Shown here: positions 25,707-34,782 of the stretch, piece by piece
Layout of the letters: each line of letters starts with the position of its first letter
Numbering within the stretch: position 1 is the first letter of the stretch
Origin: an uncultured Burkholderiales bacterium
GTDB lineage: Bacteria; Pseudomonadota; Gammaproteobacteria; Burkholderiales; Burkholderiaceae_C
Reading direction: 5' to 3'
Length of the DNA stretch: 51,035 nt
Assembly: GCA_903896615.1 (NCBI GenBank)
Contig: CAITYM010000082.1
Coordinates: 1-51,035 of the forward strand
Made by a program: the position numbers and the translations under genes
The notes under the pieces: generated by a model
What the model was told of the DNA's origin: nothing
The model's database searches: none
Seen by the model: only the letters and a program-made list of their open reading frames with translations

Positions 25707-25753
25707 GGCACTCAGATATTTAACATGTAAGTTTTGAGGTTACTTGGATTTAA

Positions 25754-26695
25754 TTAGCGGTTTCTGCTTTGCATAAATACAAGTTTCTCAAATAGGGACA
25801 AATCTTGTTCATTTTTGAGCAGCGCACCAACAAGGGGTGGAATATTTACCCGTTCATCTTCACTGTGCAAAATTGCAGGATCAATATCCTCGCTCATCAG
25901 TAGCTTGATCCAGTCAAGCAACTCGGAAGTGGAGGGTTTCTTTTTGAGCCCTGGCAGGTTCCTAACGTCATAAAAAGACTTTAGCGCGTTAGATAGTAAG
26001 TCTCGTTTTAAGTTGGGAAAGTGCACCTGTACGATTGATTTCATCGTTGCCGCATCGGGGAATTGAATGTAGTGGAAAAAGCAACGCCTCAAAAAAGCGT
26101 CCGGTAATTCTTTTTCGTTATTTGATGTAATGAAAACCAGTGGTCGGTGCTTAGCCCGCACCCATTCCTTGGTTTCGTAACAGTAAAACTCCATCCGGTC
26201 TAATTCCCTTAGCAAGTCATTAGGGAATTCAATATCAGCTTTATCGATTTCGTCTATGAGTAGTGCGACTGGAGACTCAGCAATAAATGCCTGCCAGAGC
26301 ACACCTTTTAAAATATAGTTGTTGATATCTTTGACTCGCTCGTCCCCTAGTTGACTGTCTCTGAGCCTACTCACCGCATCGTATTCATAAAGTCCTTGCT
26401 GTGCTTTGGTGGTTGACTTGATATGCCACTGCAAAAGGGGAAGTGATAGAGCTCGTGCCACTTCCTCTGCGAGCATGGTTTTACCGGTACCGGGCTCACC
26501 CTTGACCAATAAAGGTCGTTTTAAGGTCATGGTCGCATTAACGGCTAACATCAAATCTGGAGTAGCTACGTATTGGTCAGTTCCGGTAAATTTCATTTTT
26601 TGGAGGTTATAGCTAATTTTTGGGGTACCAACCATTCTAGGGGCTAACCTAAAAGGAGTAATTGAGCGCAAGTGATCCCTGGGCAAATTGGGCAT
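25754..26695 (-). CDS. MoxR-type AAA+ ATPase
   Basis: A 313-residue AAA+ protein of the MoxR group. Walker A is GEPGTGKTM (about 66-74), Walker B with its following acidic residues is LLIDEIDKAD, sensor 1 is VFITSNNEKELP, and the arginine-finger region is FLRRCFFHYI. It would work as a hexamer that remodels a metalloprotein or complex together with the VWA protein encoded downstream. The start at 26695 has CAGGA just upstream. An internal ATG at 26596 (MKFTGTDQYVATPD) matches the usual family N-terminus and could be the true start, which would shorten the protein to 280 residues. Confidence 0.92.
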   Translation of the reverse strand: MPNLPRDHLRSITPFRLAPRMVGTPKISYNLQKMKFTGTDQYVATPDLMLAVNATMTLKRPLLVKGEPGTGKTMLAEEVARALSLPLLQWHIKSTTKAQQGLYEYDAVSRLRDSQLGDERVKDINNYILKGVLWQAFIAESPVALLIDEIDKADIEFPNDLLRELDRMEFYCYETKEWVRAKHRPLVFITSNNEKELPDAFLRRCFFHYIQFPDAATMKSIVQVHFPNLKRDLLSNALKSFYDVRNLPGLKKKPSTSELLDWIKLLMSEDIDPAILHSEDERVNIPPLVGALLKNEQDLSLFEKLVFMQSRNR

Positions 26696-26758
26696 TTATC
26701 CTGGCCGATTGAAATGTGCCTTAATCGGGTGAGTCAAAGCTTACCCATTGTTGGGTAA

Positions 26759-26830
26759 GGGTTTCAGGGGCTTAAGGGGTTTCAGGGGCTTAAGGGGTTT
26801 AAGGGGTTTAAGGGGTTTAAGGGTTTAAAG
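26759..26830. repeat. G-rich 9-base tandem repeat before cytochrome c4
   Basis: Eight consecutive 9-base units: GGGTTTCAG and GGGCTTAAG alternate twice, then three copies of GGGTTTAAG and a degenerate GGTTTAAAG. Every unit brings a run of G's on the plus strand, so the tract could form a G-quadruplex. It lies in the divergent region, about 60 bases from the MoxR start and 80 bases from the cytochrome c4 start. Confidence 0.8.
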
Positions 26831-26911
26831 GTCCGGTAAAAATGGCGCTCTTAGGATCTATATAATACCCAGATTCCTCAGATTCTGGTACACCCTTTGA
26901 CAGCTTAAAAA

Positions 26912-27574
26912 ATGAAATTTCTAACCTCACTTTCCCTAGCATCCTTACTTTTTGGCATTACTACATTTGCCGCTGCCGAGCAGATTCAAGGAAACCCGCA
27001 AAACGGTGTGCAAAAGATATCTATGTGTATCGGTTGTCACGGTATCCAGGGTTATCAAGCAAGCTTTCCTCAGGTTTACAAAGTCCCCAAAATTGCAGGG
27101 CAAGGAGCAGCCTATATTGCTTCCGCACTGAATGCATACAAAAAAGGCGATCGTCGCCACCAAACCATGCACGGTATCGCGGTTTCTTTGACTGATCAAG
27201 ACATTGCTGACATAGCTGCCTATTACTCTACGCTTGGCAAGGACGAGAACCTCAAGCTATCCGATACCCCTACTGTTGCTGATGCAGACGTTGGCGCTTT
27301 GATTCAAAAAGGTGCATGTACATCTTGCCATGGCTCTAACTTTAGTAAGCCCATTGATCCTAGCTACCCTAAGCTTGCCGGGCAATACTCGGATTACTTG
27401 TTTGTCGCTTTAAAGTCCTATAAAGGAGGTGTGCAAGCCTCTTGGGGGCGCAACAACGCAGTCATGGGCGGCGTTGCAAAGCAGTTCAGTAATGATGAGC
27501 TAAAGCTAATTGCCAAATATATCTCTAGCCAAGACGGCGAGATCAAAACTGTTCCCCAGTCAAAATTTAGATAA
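26912..27574 (+). CDS. cytochrome c4 (dihaem)
   Basis: A 220-residue periplasmic dihaem cytochrome. The signal peptide (about 1-21, ending TFAAA) is followed by two cytochrome c domains. Haem sites are Cys39-x-x-Cys42-His43 (CIGCH) and Cys136-x-x-Cys139-His140 (CTSCH). Axial methionines are likely Met86 (QTMHGI) and the one in NAVMGG. Cytochrome c4 passes electrons from the bc1 complex to terminal oxidases. It is divergent from the MoxR gene across a G-rich repeat tract and is followed by a good hairpin. Confidence 0.94.
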   Translation: MKFLTSLSLASLLFGITTFAAAEQIQGNPQNGVQKISMCIGCHGIQGYQASFPQVYKVPKIAGQGAAYIASALNAYKKGDRRHQTMHGIAVSLTDQDIADIAAYYSTLGKDENLKLSDTPTVADADVGALIQKGACTSCHGSNFSKPIDPSYPKLAGQYSDYLFVALKSYKGGVQASWGRNNAVMGGVAKQFSNDELKLIAKYISSQDGEIKTVPQSKFR

Positions 27575-27623
27575 GATCAGTGGGTGTTGGCGTACCTTAA
27601 AACGTCCAACTCAAAGACACAAC

Positions 27624-27654
27624 AAGGCCTTATGACTCACACTCTTAAGGCCTC
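27624..27654 (+). terminator. terminator hairpin behind cytochrome c4
   Basis: Perfect 8-base arms AGGCCTTA and TAAGGCCT enclose a 13-base loop, and CTTTGTTTG follows on the plus strand. It lies 50 bases after the cytochrome c4 stop and before the convergent DUF1841 gene, so it may serve both strands. Confidence 0.6.
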
Positions 27655-27693
27655 TTTGTTTGTGCGACGGTATCCGGTAATTGTTTTTAAAAA

Positions 27694-28131
27694 TTATTGG
27701 ATTTTGGTGGCTCTTTTTTGTACTGCTTCAATGTAGGCTTGTCCATCAGGTGGGCGTCCACTTCTTTGGCTCTCCCACACCATCACTCCTAGGCACTCCA
27801 TTACCTCGTGGTGCGCGGCGTGCAAATCTCCCCGTTTGGCACTTAAGAGCTCTACTGCTTGCCGAATTCCCCTAGGCTGATCAATCGAGCACTGCTCACT
27901 AATGGATAGATGCATCGAGAGGTGCAAAAAAGGATTCGTAACGGCGTCATCCACACTGTATTTATTCAAAAGTGCGGCTTGCAAATTCCCTAACGTCGTG
28001 TGGAACTCGGGGTGTTCACCAATCCACTGCCCAGCCAAGGTTTCAAGTGAGTCGCTGAGTGAATTGTTTTTATATTTGTCGTAGGCAGCACAGAAAAACC
28101 GCCTCACGTCTTCTTGACTTGGGGTAAACAT
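27694..28131 (-). CDS. DUF1841-family protein
   Basis: A 145-residue soluble protein matching the DUF1841 family by its start MFTPSQEDVRRFFCAAYDKY, the HPEFH segment, and the core NPFLHLSMHLSISEQCSIDQ with the following P-R-G-I motif (about 87-110). Function is unknown in the literature known to me. No signal or membrane segment is visible. The gene is often a neighbour of cytochrome c4 in betaproteobacteria, and it is convergent with it here. It is divergent from the thiolase gene. Confidence 0.88.
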   Translation of the reverse strand: MFTPSQEDVRRFFCAAYDKYKNNSLSDSLETLAGQWIGEHPEFHTTLGNLQAALLNKYSVDDAVTNPFLHLSMHLSISEQCSIDQPRGIRQAVELLSAKRGDLHAAHHEVMECLGVMVWESQRSGRPPDGQAYIEAVQKRATKIQ

Positions 28132-28230
28132 AAACTGTATTTTCCTCTAACTATAGGGGCAGGGGTCGGCTTGGGGGATAATCTTTTGATGATATTTTTG
28201 TTCCTTTAGTCTTTTTTTAGCGAGTTCTTT

Positions 28231-29433
28231 ATGATAGACGCCTTTATTTGTGACGCTCAGCGTACTCCCTTTGGTCGTTACGCGGGTTCTTTAAGCTCTG
28301 TACGTGCGGATGATCTGGGAGCTGTGCCGATCAAAGCCCTCATGCAACGCAATGCAAAAGTAGATTGGCAAAGTGTGAGTGATGTCATCTACGGCTGTGC
28401 TAACCAAGCCGGAGAGGACAACAGAAACGTCGCCCATATGTCTAGTTTGCTTGCAGGCCTTCCCCATGAGGTTCCAGGCGCCACGGTCAACCGCTTATGT
28501 GGATCCGGAATGAACGCAATTGGCGTTGCCGCGCAGGCCATTCGTGCAGGCGAGGGATCGCTCCTCATTGCAGGCGGTGTGGAGAGCATGAGCAGGGCAC
28601 CTTTTGTGATGCCTAAAGCAGAAAGCGCATTTAGCAGATCAAACAACGTCTACGACACAACAATCGGTTGGCGCTTTATCAATCCTTTGATGAGACAACT
28701 CTACGGCGTTGACTCAATGCCAGAGACAGCGGAGAACGTAGCTACAGATTATAAAATTGAGCGTCTTGCCCAAGACAAAATGGCCCTTTCCAGTCAGTTA
28801 AAAGCTGTTGCTGCGCAAAAGGCAGGTTTTTTTGACGCTGAAATTACGCCCGTCACCATTGCTCAGAAAAAAGGTGATCCACTCATCGTTAACAAAGATG
28901 AACACCCAAGGGAGACAACAATGGAGTCCCTCGCAAAGTTAAAGGGTGTCGTGAAAGCGGACGGTACAGTAACCGCAGGTAACGCAAGTGGTGTGAACGA
29001 CGGCGCTTGCGCCTTGTTATTGGCTAATGCTCAGGCTATAAAGGCTAATTACTTGACTCCTCGTGCGCGTATTGTGGGGATGGCTGTGGCAGGAGTGCCA
29101 CCCCGGGTTATGGGAATTGGCCCTGCACCGGCCACTTTAAAAGTCCTTGCAATGACGGGACTTAAGTTAGAGCAAATGGATGTGATTGAGTTGAACGAAG
29201 CTTTTGCTGCACAAGGACTGGCAGTGTTAAGAATGCTAGGTTTGCAAGATGATGATCACCGTGTCAATCCAAATGGTGGCGCAATTGCCCTGGGCCATCC
29301 ATTGGGTGCAAGTGGTGCCAGACTGGTCATGACGGCTGTCAATCAACTACACCGCATCTCAGGAAAGTACGCGCTTTGTACGATGTGTATTGGCGTAGGC
29401 CAAGGTATCGCAATGATCATTGAGCGAGTATAA
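28231..29433 (+). CDS. pcaF: 3-oxoadipyl-CoA thiolase-like acetyl-CoA acyltransferase
   Basis: A 400-residue thiolase. The catalytic residues are Cys90 (VNRLCGSGMN), His356 (ALGHPLGASGAR) and Cys386 (CTMCIGVGQG). The segments GWRFINP (about 149-155) and MPETAENVA are typical of beta-ketoadipyl-CoA thiolases (PcaF/PaaJ), which split 3-oxoadipyl-CoA into succinyl-CoA and acetyl-CoA at the end of aromatic or phenylacetate breakdown. No other pca, paa or cat gene lies in the window, so the specific role is not confirmed by context, and acetyl-CoA acetyltransferase remains possible. Confidence 0.82.
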   Translation: MIDAFICDAQRTPFGRYAGSLSSVRADDLGAVPIKALMQRNAKVDWQSVSDVIYGCANQAGEDNRNVAHMSSLLAGLPHEVPGATVNRLCGSGMNAIGVAAQAIRAGEGSLLIAGGVESMSRAPFVMPKAESAFSRSNNVYDTTIGWRFINPLMRQLYGVDSMPETAENVATDYKIERLAQDKMALSSQLKAVAAQKAGFFDAEITPVTIAQKKGDPLIVNKDEHPRETTMESLAKLKGVVKADGTVTAGNASGVNDGACALLLANAQAIKANYLTPRARIVGMAVAGVPPRVMGIGPAPATLKVLAMTGLKLEQMDVIELNEAFAAQGLAVLRMLGLQDDDHRVNPNGGAIALGHPLGASGARLVMTAVNQLHRISGKYALCTMCIGVGQGIAMIIERV

Positions 29434-29456
29434 AAAACAGCATGAAACTCGAGGGG

Positions 29457-29494
29457 CAAGCATTTTTGAGCTCGGGCCGCTCAAAAATTGCTTG
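29457..29494 (+). terminator. long hairpin after thiolase gene
   Basis: Arms CAAGCATTTTTGAGC and GCTCAAAAATTGCTTG pair along their full length with one bulged base and enclose about 7 bases. The structure starts 24 bases after the thiolase stop. There is no T-run behind it, so it may be a stability or processing hairpin instead of a classical terminator. Confidence 0.55.
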
Positions 29495-29588
29495 AAGGAG
29501 TCGATACTGAAAGTAGGGGAGCGAGGGTGAGTTCATTTAATAATTTGTATTCATAATTAGCTATATTTATCGTCAAAAGCAGTACTAA

Positions 29589-31046
29589 ATGTCAGTAATA
29601 CCTATTATTTTGTGCGGTGGTTCAGGAACTCGTTTATGGCCTCTCAGTCGTAAATCCTTGCCAAAGCAATTTGTTCCGTTGATAAATAACAAAAGTCTGC
29701 TTGAGCACACCCTCATTCGGTTGCAAAGTTTTAAGGACTCAAAGGGTTTGGTAAGCCCTGTGATGTGTGTTGCAGCAGAGGAGCATCGTTTTTTTGTTCA
29801 AACTGCAATGCAAAATGTGGGCTCAAAAGGATTCATCATATTAGAGCCTGTCGCCAAAAACACAGCTCCTGCCATGGCCTTGGCCGCACTCAAAGCCAAA
29901 CCCGAAGACCTTCTTCTTTTTTGTCCTGCAGACCATCACATCGCAGATATTGCTGCGTTTCATGACATGGTGATGAGTGGAGTTGAGGCTGCAGAGTCCG
30001 AGCAAATCGTAACTTTTGGGGTCACCCCGAGTTTCCCAAGCACTGCCTACGGATACATCGAGGTATCAACGCCTAGCGGGAAAGCATCGGTTAATCACAG
30101 CGGGGGTAGCAAAGAGACGTCTGCTCGTAAAGTAGCCCGTTTTATTGAAAAACCAAACGCGCAGCGGGCAGCTGAATTGATTTTGGCTGGCAATGTGCTC
30201 TGGAACGCGGGTATTTTTTTAGTCAAAGCCAGTGCCCTCATCAAGGCATTGGAGCTACATGCGCCAGATATCTTATCTGTTTGCAAAGAAGCTATGAAAG
30301 ATGCGCCGATTGACGGGGAATTCATTCGCCCCAAAGAGGTGGTGTTTAGCGGCTGCAGGTCCCAAAGTATTGACTACGCTGTGATGGAGCGAGACGCGGG
30401 TGTCGTCGTCGTTCCCTTTAATGGTCAGTGGAGTGATGTGGGGAGTTGGAACGCGGTGGCAGCCCTTGCGCCAGCTGATGGCTTGGGCAACCGTGTTGTT
30501 GGCAAAGGCTTTACCCAGGAGACGACAAATACTTATATCCACGCCGGCGAGCGTCCTGTCGTCGCTCTTGGGGTTGATAATTTAATCATCATTGATACCG
30601 CTGATGCGCTACTAGTTGCGAACGCGGATCATGCAGAAAAAGTCAAAGATATCGTGACCCAACTGAGTGAAAGCGGCATCGAACAAGCCACTCAACACCG
30701 GCGCGTTGCACGACCCTGGGGGTGGTATGACAGCGTAGATCAAGGATCTCGTTTTCAGGTCAAGCGCATTGGCGTAAAGCCGGGGGCGTCCTTATCTCTA
30801 CAAAAACACCATCACCGCGCTGAACACTGGATAGTTGTTAAGGGGACTGGACGCATTACTTGCGGGGAGAAGGTGTTTTTACTCACTGAAAATCAGTCGA
30901 CCTATATCCCAATTGGTGAAGTGCACCGCTTGGAGAATCCGGGGACTTTGGAGCTTGAAATTATTGAAGTTCAGTCAGGCTCGTATTTGGGCGAAGATGA
31001 TATCGTGAGATTAGAGGACAATTACGGCCGAACAGCTAAAGCTTGA
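29589..31046 (+). CDS. manC: mannose-1-phosphate guanylyltransferase / mannose-6-phosphate isomerase
   Basis: A 485-residue type II bifunctional enzyme that makes GDP-mannose. The N-terminal nucleotidyltransferase begins IPIILCGGSGTRLWPLSRKS with the pyrophosphorylase signature and the lysine of LPKQF, and has the FVEKP-like FIEKPN. The C-terminal cupin isomerase (about 375-485) shows RPWGWYDSVDQG, QKHHHRAEHWIVVKGTG with the metal histidines, and YIPIGEVHRLENPG. It is followed by fcl and gmd on the same strand, so the pathway fructose-6-P to GDP-mannose to GDP-L-fucose is nearly complete here; a phosphomannomutase is not in the window. Confidence 0.95.
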   Translation: MSVIPIILCGGSGTRLWPLSRKSLPKQFVPLINNKSLLEHTLIRLQSFKDSKGLVSPVMCVAAEEHRFFVQTAMQNVGSKGFIILEPVAKNTAPAMALAALKAKPEDLLLFCPADHHIADIAAFHDMVMSGVEAAESEQIVTFGVTPSFPSTAYGYIEVSTPSGKASVNHSGGSKETSARKVARFIEKPNAQRAAELILAGNVLWNAGIFLVKASALIKALELHAPDILSVCKEAMKDAPIDGEFIRPKEVVFSGCRSQSIDYAVMERDAGVVVVPFNGQWSDVGSWNAVAALAPADGLGNRVVGKGFTQETTNTYIHAGERPVVALGVDNLIIIDTADALLVANADHAEKVKDIVTQLSESGIEQATQHRRVARPWGWYDSVDQGSRFQVKRIGVKPGASLSLQKHHHRAEHWIVVKGTGRITCGEKVFLLTENQSTYIPIGEVHRLENPGTLELEIIEVQSGSYLGEDDIVRLEDNYGRTAKA

Positions 31047-31062
31047 GGAGCCGCGGGAATCT

Positions 31063-31084
31063 TTATTATCAGTAGGCATAATAA
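31063..31084. promoter_or_regulatory. inverted repeat between manC and fcl
   Basis: Perfect 7-base arms TTATTAT and ATAATAA around an 8-base centre, 17 bases after the manC stop, in a 149-base spacer. It is AT-only and has no following T-run. It could be a weak terminator or an operator for fcl. Confidence 0.3.
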
Positions 31085-31195
31085 CTGTTTGGATTAAATG
31101 TTTGGACACTAGACTTCGGTAGCAGAACTTAATAGCAGACTCATTTTTTAAATCTATTTTTGCTTTTTTTATTGGATTTCCTCCTCTAGCACCCT

Positions 31196-32200
31196 ATGGT
31201 CGATCACTTTATTTCAGCTCAATCACAAAAACCCTTGAAAATTTATGTTGCAGGACATAGGGGAATGGTTGGATCTGCGATCGTTCGTAGCTTGCAATCT
31301 ATGGGAGACGTTCAAATTGTCACGCGAACACACGCTGAGTTAGACTTGACTCAGCAAAGCGCAGTGCGTGATTTCTTCCAAACAGAGCGTCCCGATCAGG
31401 TTTATTTGGCCGCGGCAAAGGTAGGCGGCATACATGCAAACAATACTTATCCAGCTGAGTTTATATATCAAAACTTAATGGTTCAAGCCAATGTGATTCA
31501 TGAGTCCTTTAATGCAGGCGTCAAGAAATTGCTTTTCCTAGGTTCTAGCTGCATTTACCCCAAATCAGTGCCTCAACCGATGAGGGAGGACGCTTTGCTC
31601 ACAGGTCCGTTGGAGCAAACCAATGAGCCTTACGCTGTAGCAAAAATTGCCGGGATCAAACTTTGCGAAAGCTACAACCGGCAATACGGTGCGAGTCATG
31701 CTGTTGATTACAGAAGTGTCATGCCGACCAATCTGTACGGCTACGGGGATAACTATCATCCAGAAAATAGCCACGTGATCCCGGCTCTGATTCGACGATT
31801 TCATGAATCCAAGTTAGCCAGTGCCCCGTCCATCAAAATATGGGGCTCAGGTAAGCCAAGGCGGGAGTTCTTGTTTGTTGACGATATGGCGCGCGCCAGT
31901 ATCCATGTCATGAATTTAGATTCAAAGATCTACGCTTTAAATACTAAACCCATGCTCAGTCATATTAATGTGGGCAAAGGCGATGACGTAACGATCGCCG
32001 AACTGGCGCAAGTGATTAAAGAGGTTGTTGGTTTTAAAGGACAAATTGAATTTGATACTTCAAAACCGGATGGAACCCTTAGAAAGCTCATGGACAGTTC
32101 GCGTCTAAATGCGCTGGGTTGGCATGCAAGCGTGGAGTTAAAGGAGGGGTTGACCGCAGTTTATGCAGATTTCCTTGCCCATGAGGTCCGATCAGTCTGA
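31196..32200 (+). CDS. fcl: GDP-L-fucose synthase
   Basis: A 334-residue short-chain dehydrogenase (WcaG/Fcl) that epimerises and reduces GDP-4-keto-6-deoxymannose to GDP-L-fucose with NADPH. Visible are the nucleotide-binding [13 protein letters not shown] (about 18-30), [27 protein letters not shown], the catalytic Tyr146-x-x-x-Lys150 (EPYAVAK), and the substrate region [20 protein letters not shown]. Length is normal. It lies between manC and gmd, the enzyme that makes its substrate. Confidence 0.96.
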   Translation: MVDHFISAQSQKPLKIYVAGHRGMVGSAIVRSLQSMGDVQIVTRTHAELDLTQQSAVRDFFQTERPDQVYLAAAKVGGIHANNTYPAEFIYQNLMVQANVIHESFNAGVKKLLFLGSSCIYPKSVPQPMREDALLTGPLEQTNEPYAVAKIAGIKLCESYNRQYGASHAVDYRSVMPTNLYGYGDNYHPENSHVIPALIRRFHESKLASAPSIKIWGSGKPRREFLFVDDMARASIHVMNLDSKIYALNTKPMLSHINVGKGDDVTIAELAQVIKEVVGFKGQIEFDTSKPDGTLRKLMDSSRLNALGWHASVELKEGLTAVYADFLAHEVRSV

Positions 32201-32405
32201 GCTTTCCCCTGAACCTCCACCAAAGCCCTCACATTAGCCTGTTCTTGGCCTTTGCTCTGCCAAAGAGTGGTCATGAGTTTTACACCGGTCAAGTTTTTTA
32301 ATAAAGCTCGTCATTTCTATATCGCTCGCGCGGCGAGTGATAATAAGCACTATTCCCCAATAATTGTGTAATCATTGGCAAATTAAGTCTAGAAGGAATT
32401 AGCAC

Positions 32406-33533
32406 GTGAACAGAAAACAAAAGGTAGCATTAATCACCGGCGTAACCGGGCAGGACGGTTCCTACTTGGCTGAATTTTTACTTGAAAAGGGTTATGTCGT
32501 TCACGGCATTAAAAGGCGTGCGAGTCTTTTTAATACGCAGCGTGTAGATCACATATACCAAGATCAGCACACAGAAAAATTAAACTTTAAACTTCACTAC
32601 GGCGACTTAACGGATACGAGTAATTTAATTCGAATTGTCCAAGAAACACAGCCTGATGAAATATATAACTTGGGAGCTCAAAGCCATGTGGCCGTTAGTT
32701 TCGAGAGTCCTGAATACACCGCCGATGTAGACGCAATTGGTACTCTCAGGATTTTGGAGGCTATTCGCATTTTAGGACTTGAGAAGAAAACGCGTTTTTA
32801 TCAGGCAAGTACCAGTGAGTTGTATGGGTTGGTGCAGGAGACCCCGCAAAAGGAGACAACACCCTTTTATCCACGCAGTCCCTACGCCGTTGCAAAAATG
32901 TATGCTTACTGGATGACCATTAATTACAGAGAGGCTTACGGTATCTATGCCTGTAATGGAATCTTATTTAACCACGAGAGCCCAAGAAGAGGTGAGACTT
33001 TCGTAACACGAAAAATAACTAGAGGTCTGGCTAATATTAGCCAGGGGCTAGAGAGTTGTTTGTATATGGGCAATATGGACGCTTTAAGGGATTGGGGTCA
33101 TGCAAAGGATTATGTTCGGATGCAGTGGATGATGCTTCAACAAGATGAGCCCGAGGATTTTGTAATTGCAACCGGGGTCCAGTTTAGTGTTCGTCAATTT
33201 ATTTTATGGACTGCGCAGGAGCTCGGTATTACGTTGAACTTTAAGGGCTCTGGTGTTGATGAGCAAGGCGTTGTGGCAAAAGTAGATCCAAGTATTGCAC
33301 CCTCTGTAAAAGTGGGCGATGTGCTGGTGAGAGTTGATCCCCGTTACTTTAGGCCTACTGAGGTTGAGACTTTGCTTGGAGACCCCAGTAAAGCGAAACA
33401 AAAATTGGGCTGGGTGCCTGAGATCACAGTACAAGAGATGTGCAAGGAGATGGTTGAGACTGACTTAGCCCAAGCTCGCCAGCATGCCCTTTTGAAAACC
33501 CATGGGTACGATGTCACGGTCAGTGTTGAGTGA
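32406..33533 (+). CDS. gmd: GDP-mannose 4,6-dehydratase
   Basis: A 375-residue SDR enzyme that turns GDP-mannose into GDP-4-keto-6-deoxymannose. It shows the NADP site [15 protein letters not shown], the [11 protein letters not shown] segment, the catalytic Tyr160-x-x-x-Lys164 (SPYAVAK), [20 protein letters not shown] and [16 protein letters not shown]. The GTG start at 32406 has AAGGA nine bases upstream. A 205-base gap separates it from fcl, so it may have its own promoter. Its product could feed GDP-fucose or GDP-rhamnose/perosamine branches; the adjacent fcl favours fucose. Confidence 0.97.
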   Translation: MNRKQKVALITGVTGQDGSYLAEFLLEKGYVVHGIKRRASLFNTQRVDHIYQDQHTEKLNFKLHYGDLTDTSNLIRIVQETQPDEIYNLGAQSHVAVSFESPEYTADVDAIGTLRILEAIRILGLEKKTRFYQASTSELYGLVQETPQKETTPFYPRSPYAVAKMYAYWMTINYREAYGIYACNGILFNHESPRRGETFVTRKITRGLANISQGLESCLYMGNMDALRDWGHAKDYVRMQWMMLQQDEPEDFVIATGVQFSVRQFILWTAQELGITLNFKGSGVDEQGVVAKVDPSIAPSVKVGDVLVRVDPRYFRPTEVETLLGDPSKAKQKLGWVPEITVQEMCKEMVETDLAQARQHALLKTHGYDVTVSVE

Positions 33534-33659
33534 TGGAGTGAGTTTTAAGAGGTCTTGAAATCCAACGACTTATATCAAAGTAGAGTATTCTTAGCTTGAA
33601 TTGTTCTAACAGAGCAATCAATATGAGGCTAAGATAAACACCCTAACTAAGAGTGATCA

Positions 33660-34628
33660 ATGATTTCATTTGTAGTTCACCGAATTCTTCAGGCCTGCGC
33701 GGTAATGGTATGTGTGGCTTTTCTTGCTTTTCTCCTCTTTCAATATGTAGGAGATCCAGTGGTTTTTATGCTGGGCCAAGATGCCACTCCAGCTGATAAA
33801 GAGTTGCTGCGGATGCAACTTGGACTGGATCAATCTTTTATGATTCAGTTTTGGCATTTTGCGCAAAACGCGTTACAAGGTGAGTTTGGGCTTAGCCTTC
33901 GGATGGGAGCTAAAGTTTCGCGTTTAATTGCGGAACGATTTCCTGCCACTTTAGAGCTTGCTTTTACAGCAGCCTTTTTAGCACTTTTGGTGGGCATACC
34001 CATCGGGGTTTACTGCGCCCTCAGACGAGAGGGGTGGAGTAGTCGGTTGTTAATGGCGTTTTCATTGATTGGGGTTTCATTGCCTACTTTTGTGATTGGT
34101 ATATTGTTTATTCTTCTCTTCAGTGTTCTACTTGGATGGCTCCCTAGTTTTGGTCGCGGCGAAGTAGTTAACTTTGGTATATGGGGTAGTGGTTTACTGA
34201 CTTGGGATGGATGCAAACATTTGGTACTTCCAGCAACCACTTTGGCGATATTTCAAATGGCATTAATCACTCGTTTGGTGCGTTCTGAAATGTTAGAGGT
34301 GCTTAGAACCGACTACATTAAGTTTGCTAGAGCTAGAGGTCTAAACTCCTCGACCATTTATCTAAAGCATGCGCTTAAAAATACATTAGTTCCTGTTATT
34401 ACTATTACTGGCTTGCAATTGGGCTCGCTTATTGCTTTTGCCATCATCACCGAGACTGTGTTCCAATGGCCCGGAATGGGGTTATTATTTATACAAGCAG
34501 TAGCGTTTGCCGATATCCCTGTAATGGCGGCCTATTTATGTTTAATTGCTTTGGTATTTGTGGTTATAAATTTCATAGTAGATGTTTTGTATTTTTGGGT
34601 TGATCCCAGGTTAAGTTTGAGGTCTTAG
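33660..34628 (+). CDS. peptide-type ABC transporter permease, DppB-like
   Basis: A 322-residue inner-membrane permease with about six membrane helices. It begins with the family's conserved first helix, and FQYVGDPVVFMLGQDATPAD follows in the usual first periplasmic part. The cytoplasmic EAA loop, EVLRTDYIKFARARGLNSST, contacts the ATPases, and the C-terminal PGMGLLFIQAVAFADIPV is typical of DppB/OppB. It is the first gene of a complete importer unit. The ligand class (di- or oligopeptide, or nickel or glutathione type) cannot be decided from a permease. Confidence 0.93.
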   Translation: MISFVVHRILQACAVMVCVAFLAFLLFQYVGDPVVFMLGQDATPADKELLRMQLGLDQSFMIQFWHFAQNALQGEFGLSLRMGAKVSRLIAERFPATLELAFTAAFLALLVGIPIGVYCALRREGWSSRLLMAFSLIGVSLPTFVIGILFILLFSVLLGWLPSFGRGEVVNFGIWGSGLLTWDGCKHLVLPATTLAIFQMALITRLVRSEMLEVLRTDYIKFARARGLNSSTIYLKHALKNTLVPVITITGLQLGSLIAFAIITETVFQWPGMGLLFIQAVAFADIPVMAAYLCLIALVFVVINFIVDVLYFWVDPRLSLRS

Positions 34629-34708
34629 TCGAGTGAGCGCTAAAGGTGGGGGTGTTGGGTTTGAGGGCTTACCAAATTAAATTGGGGGTAGCTGTCAAAA
34701 TGAGCTTA

Positions 34709-34725
34709 AAGGTAGGTATTACCTT
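34709..34725. promoter_or_regulatory. dyad upstream of the binding-protein gene
   Basis: Arms AAGGTA and TACCTT surround GGTAT in the 154-base gap between the permease and the binding-protein genes, 57 bases before the latter's start. This gap is the longest inside the importer unit, so an internal promoter or regulatory element is plausible. Confidence 0.35.
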
Positions 34726-34782
34726 GCTTAAATCTGTGAAAGATTAAGCAAATCAATAAAACCAAAATGAGGTACTTAACAA

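Noticed and set aside
26759-26830. Possible CRISPR array
   Set aside because: Units are 9 bases head to tail with no unique spacers, so it is a simple tandem repeat.
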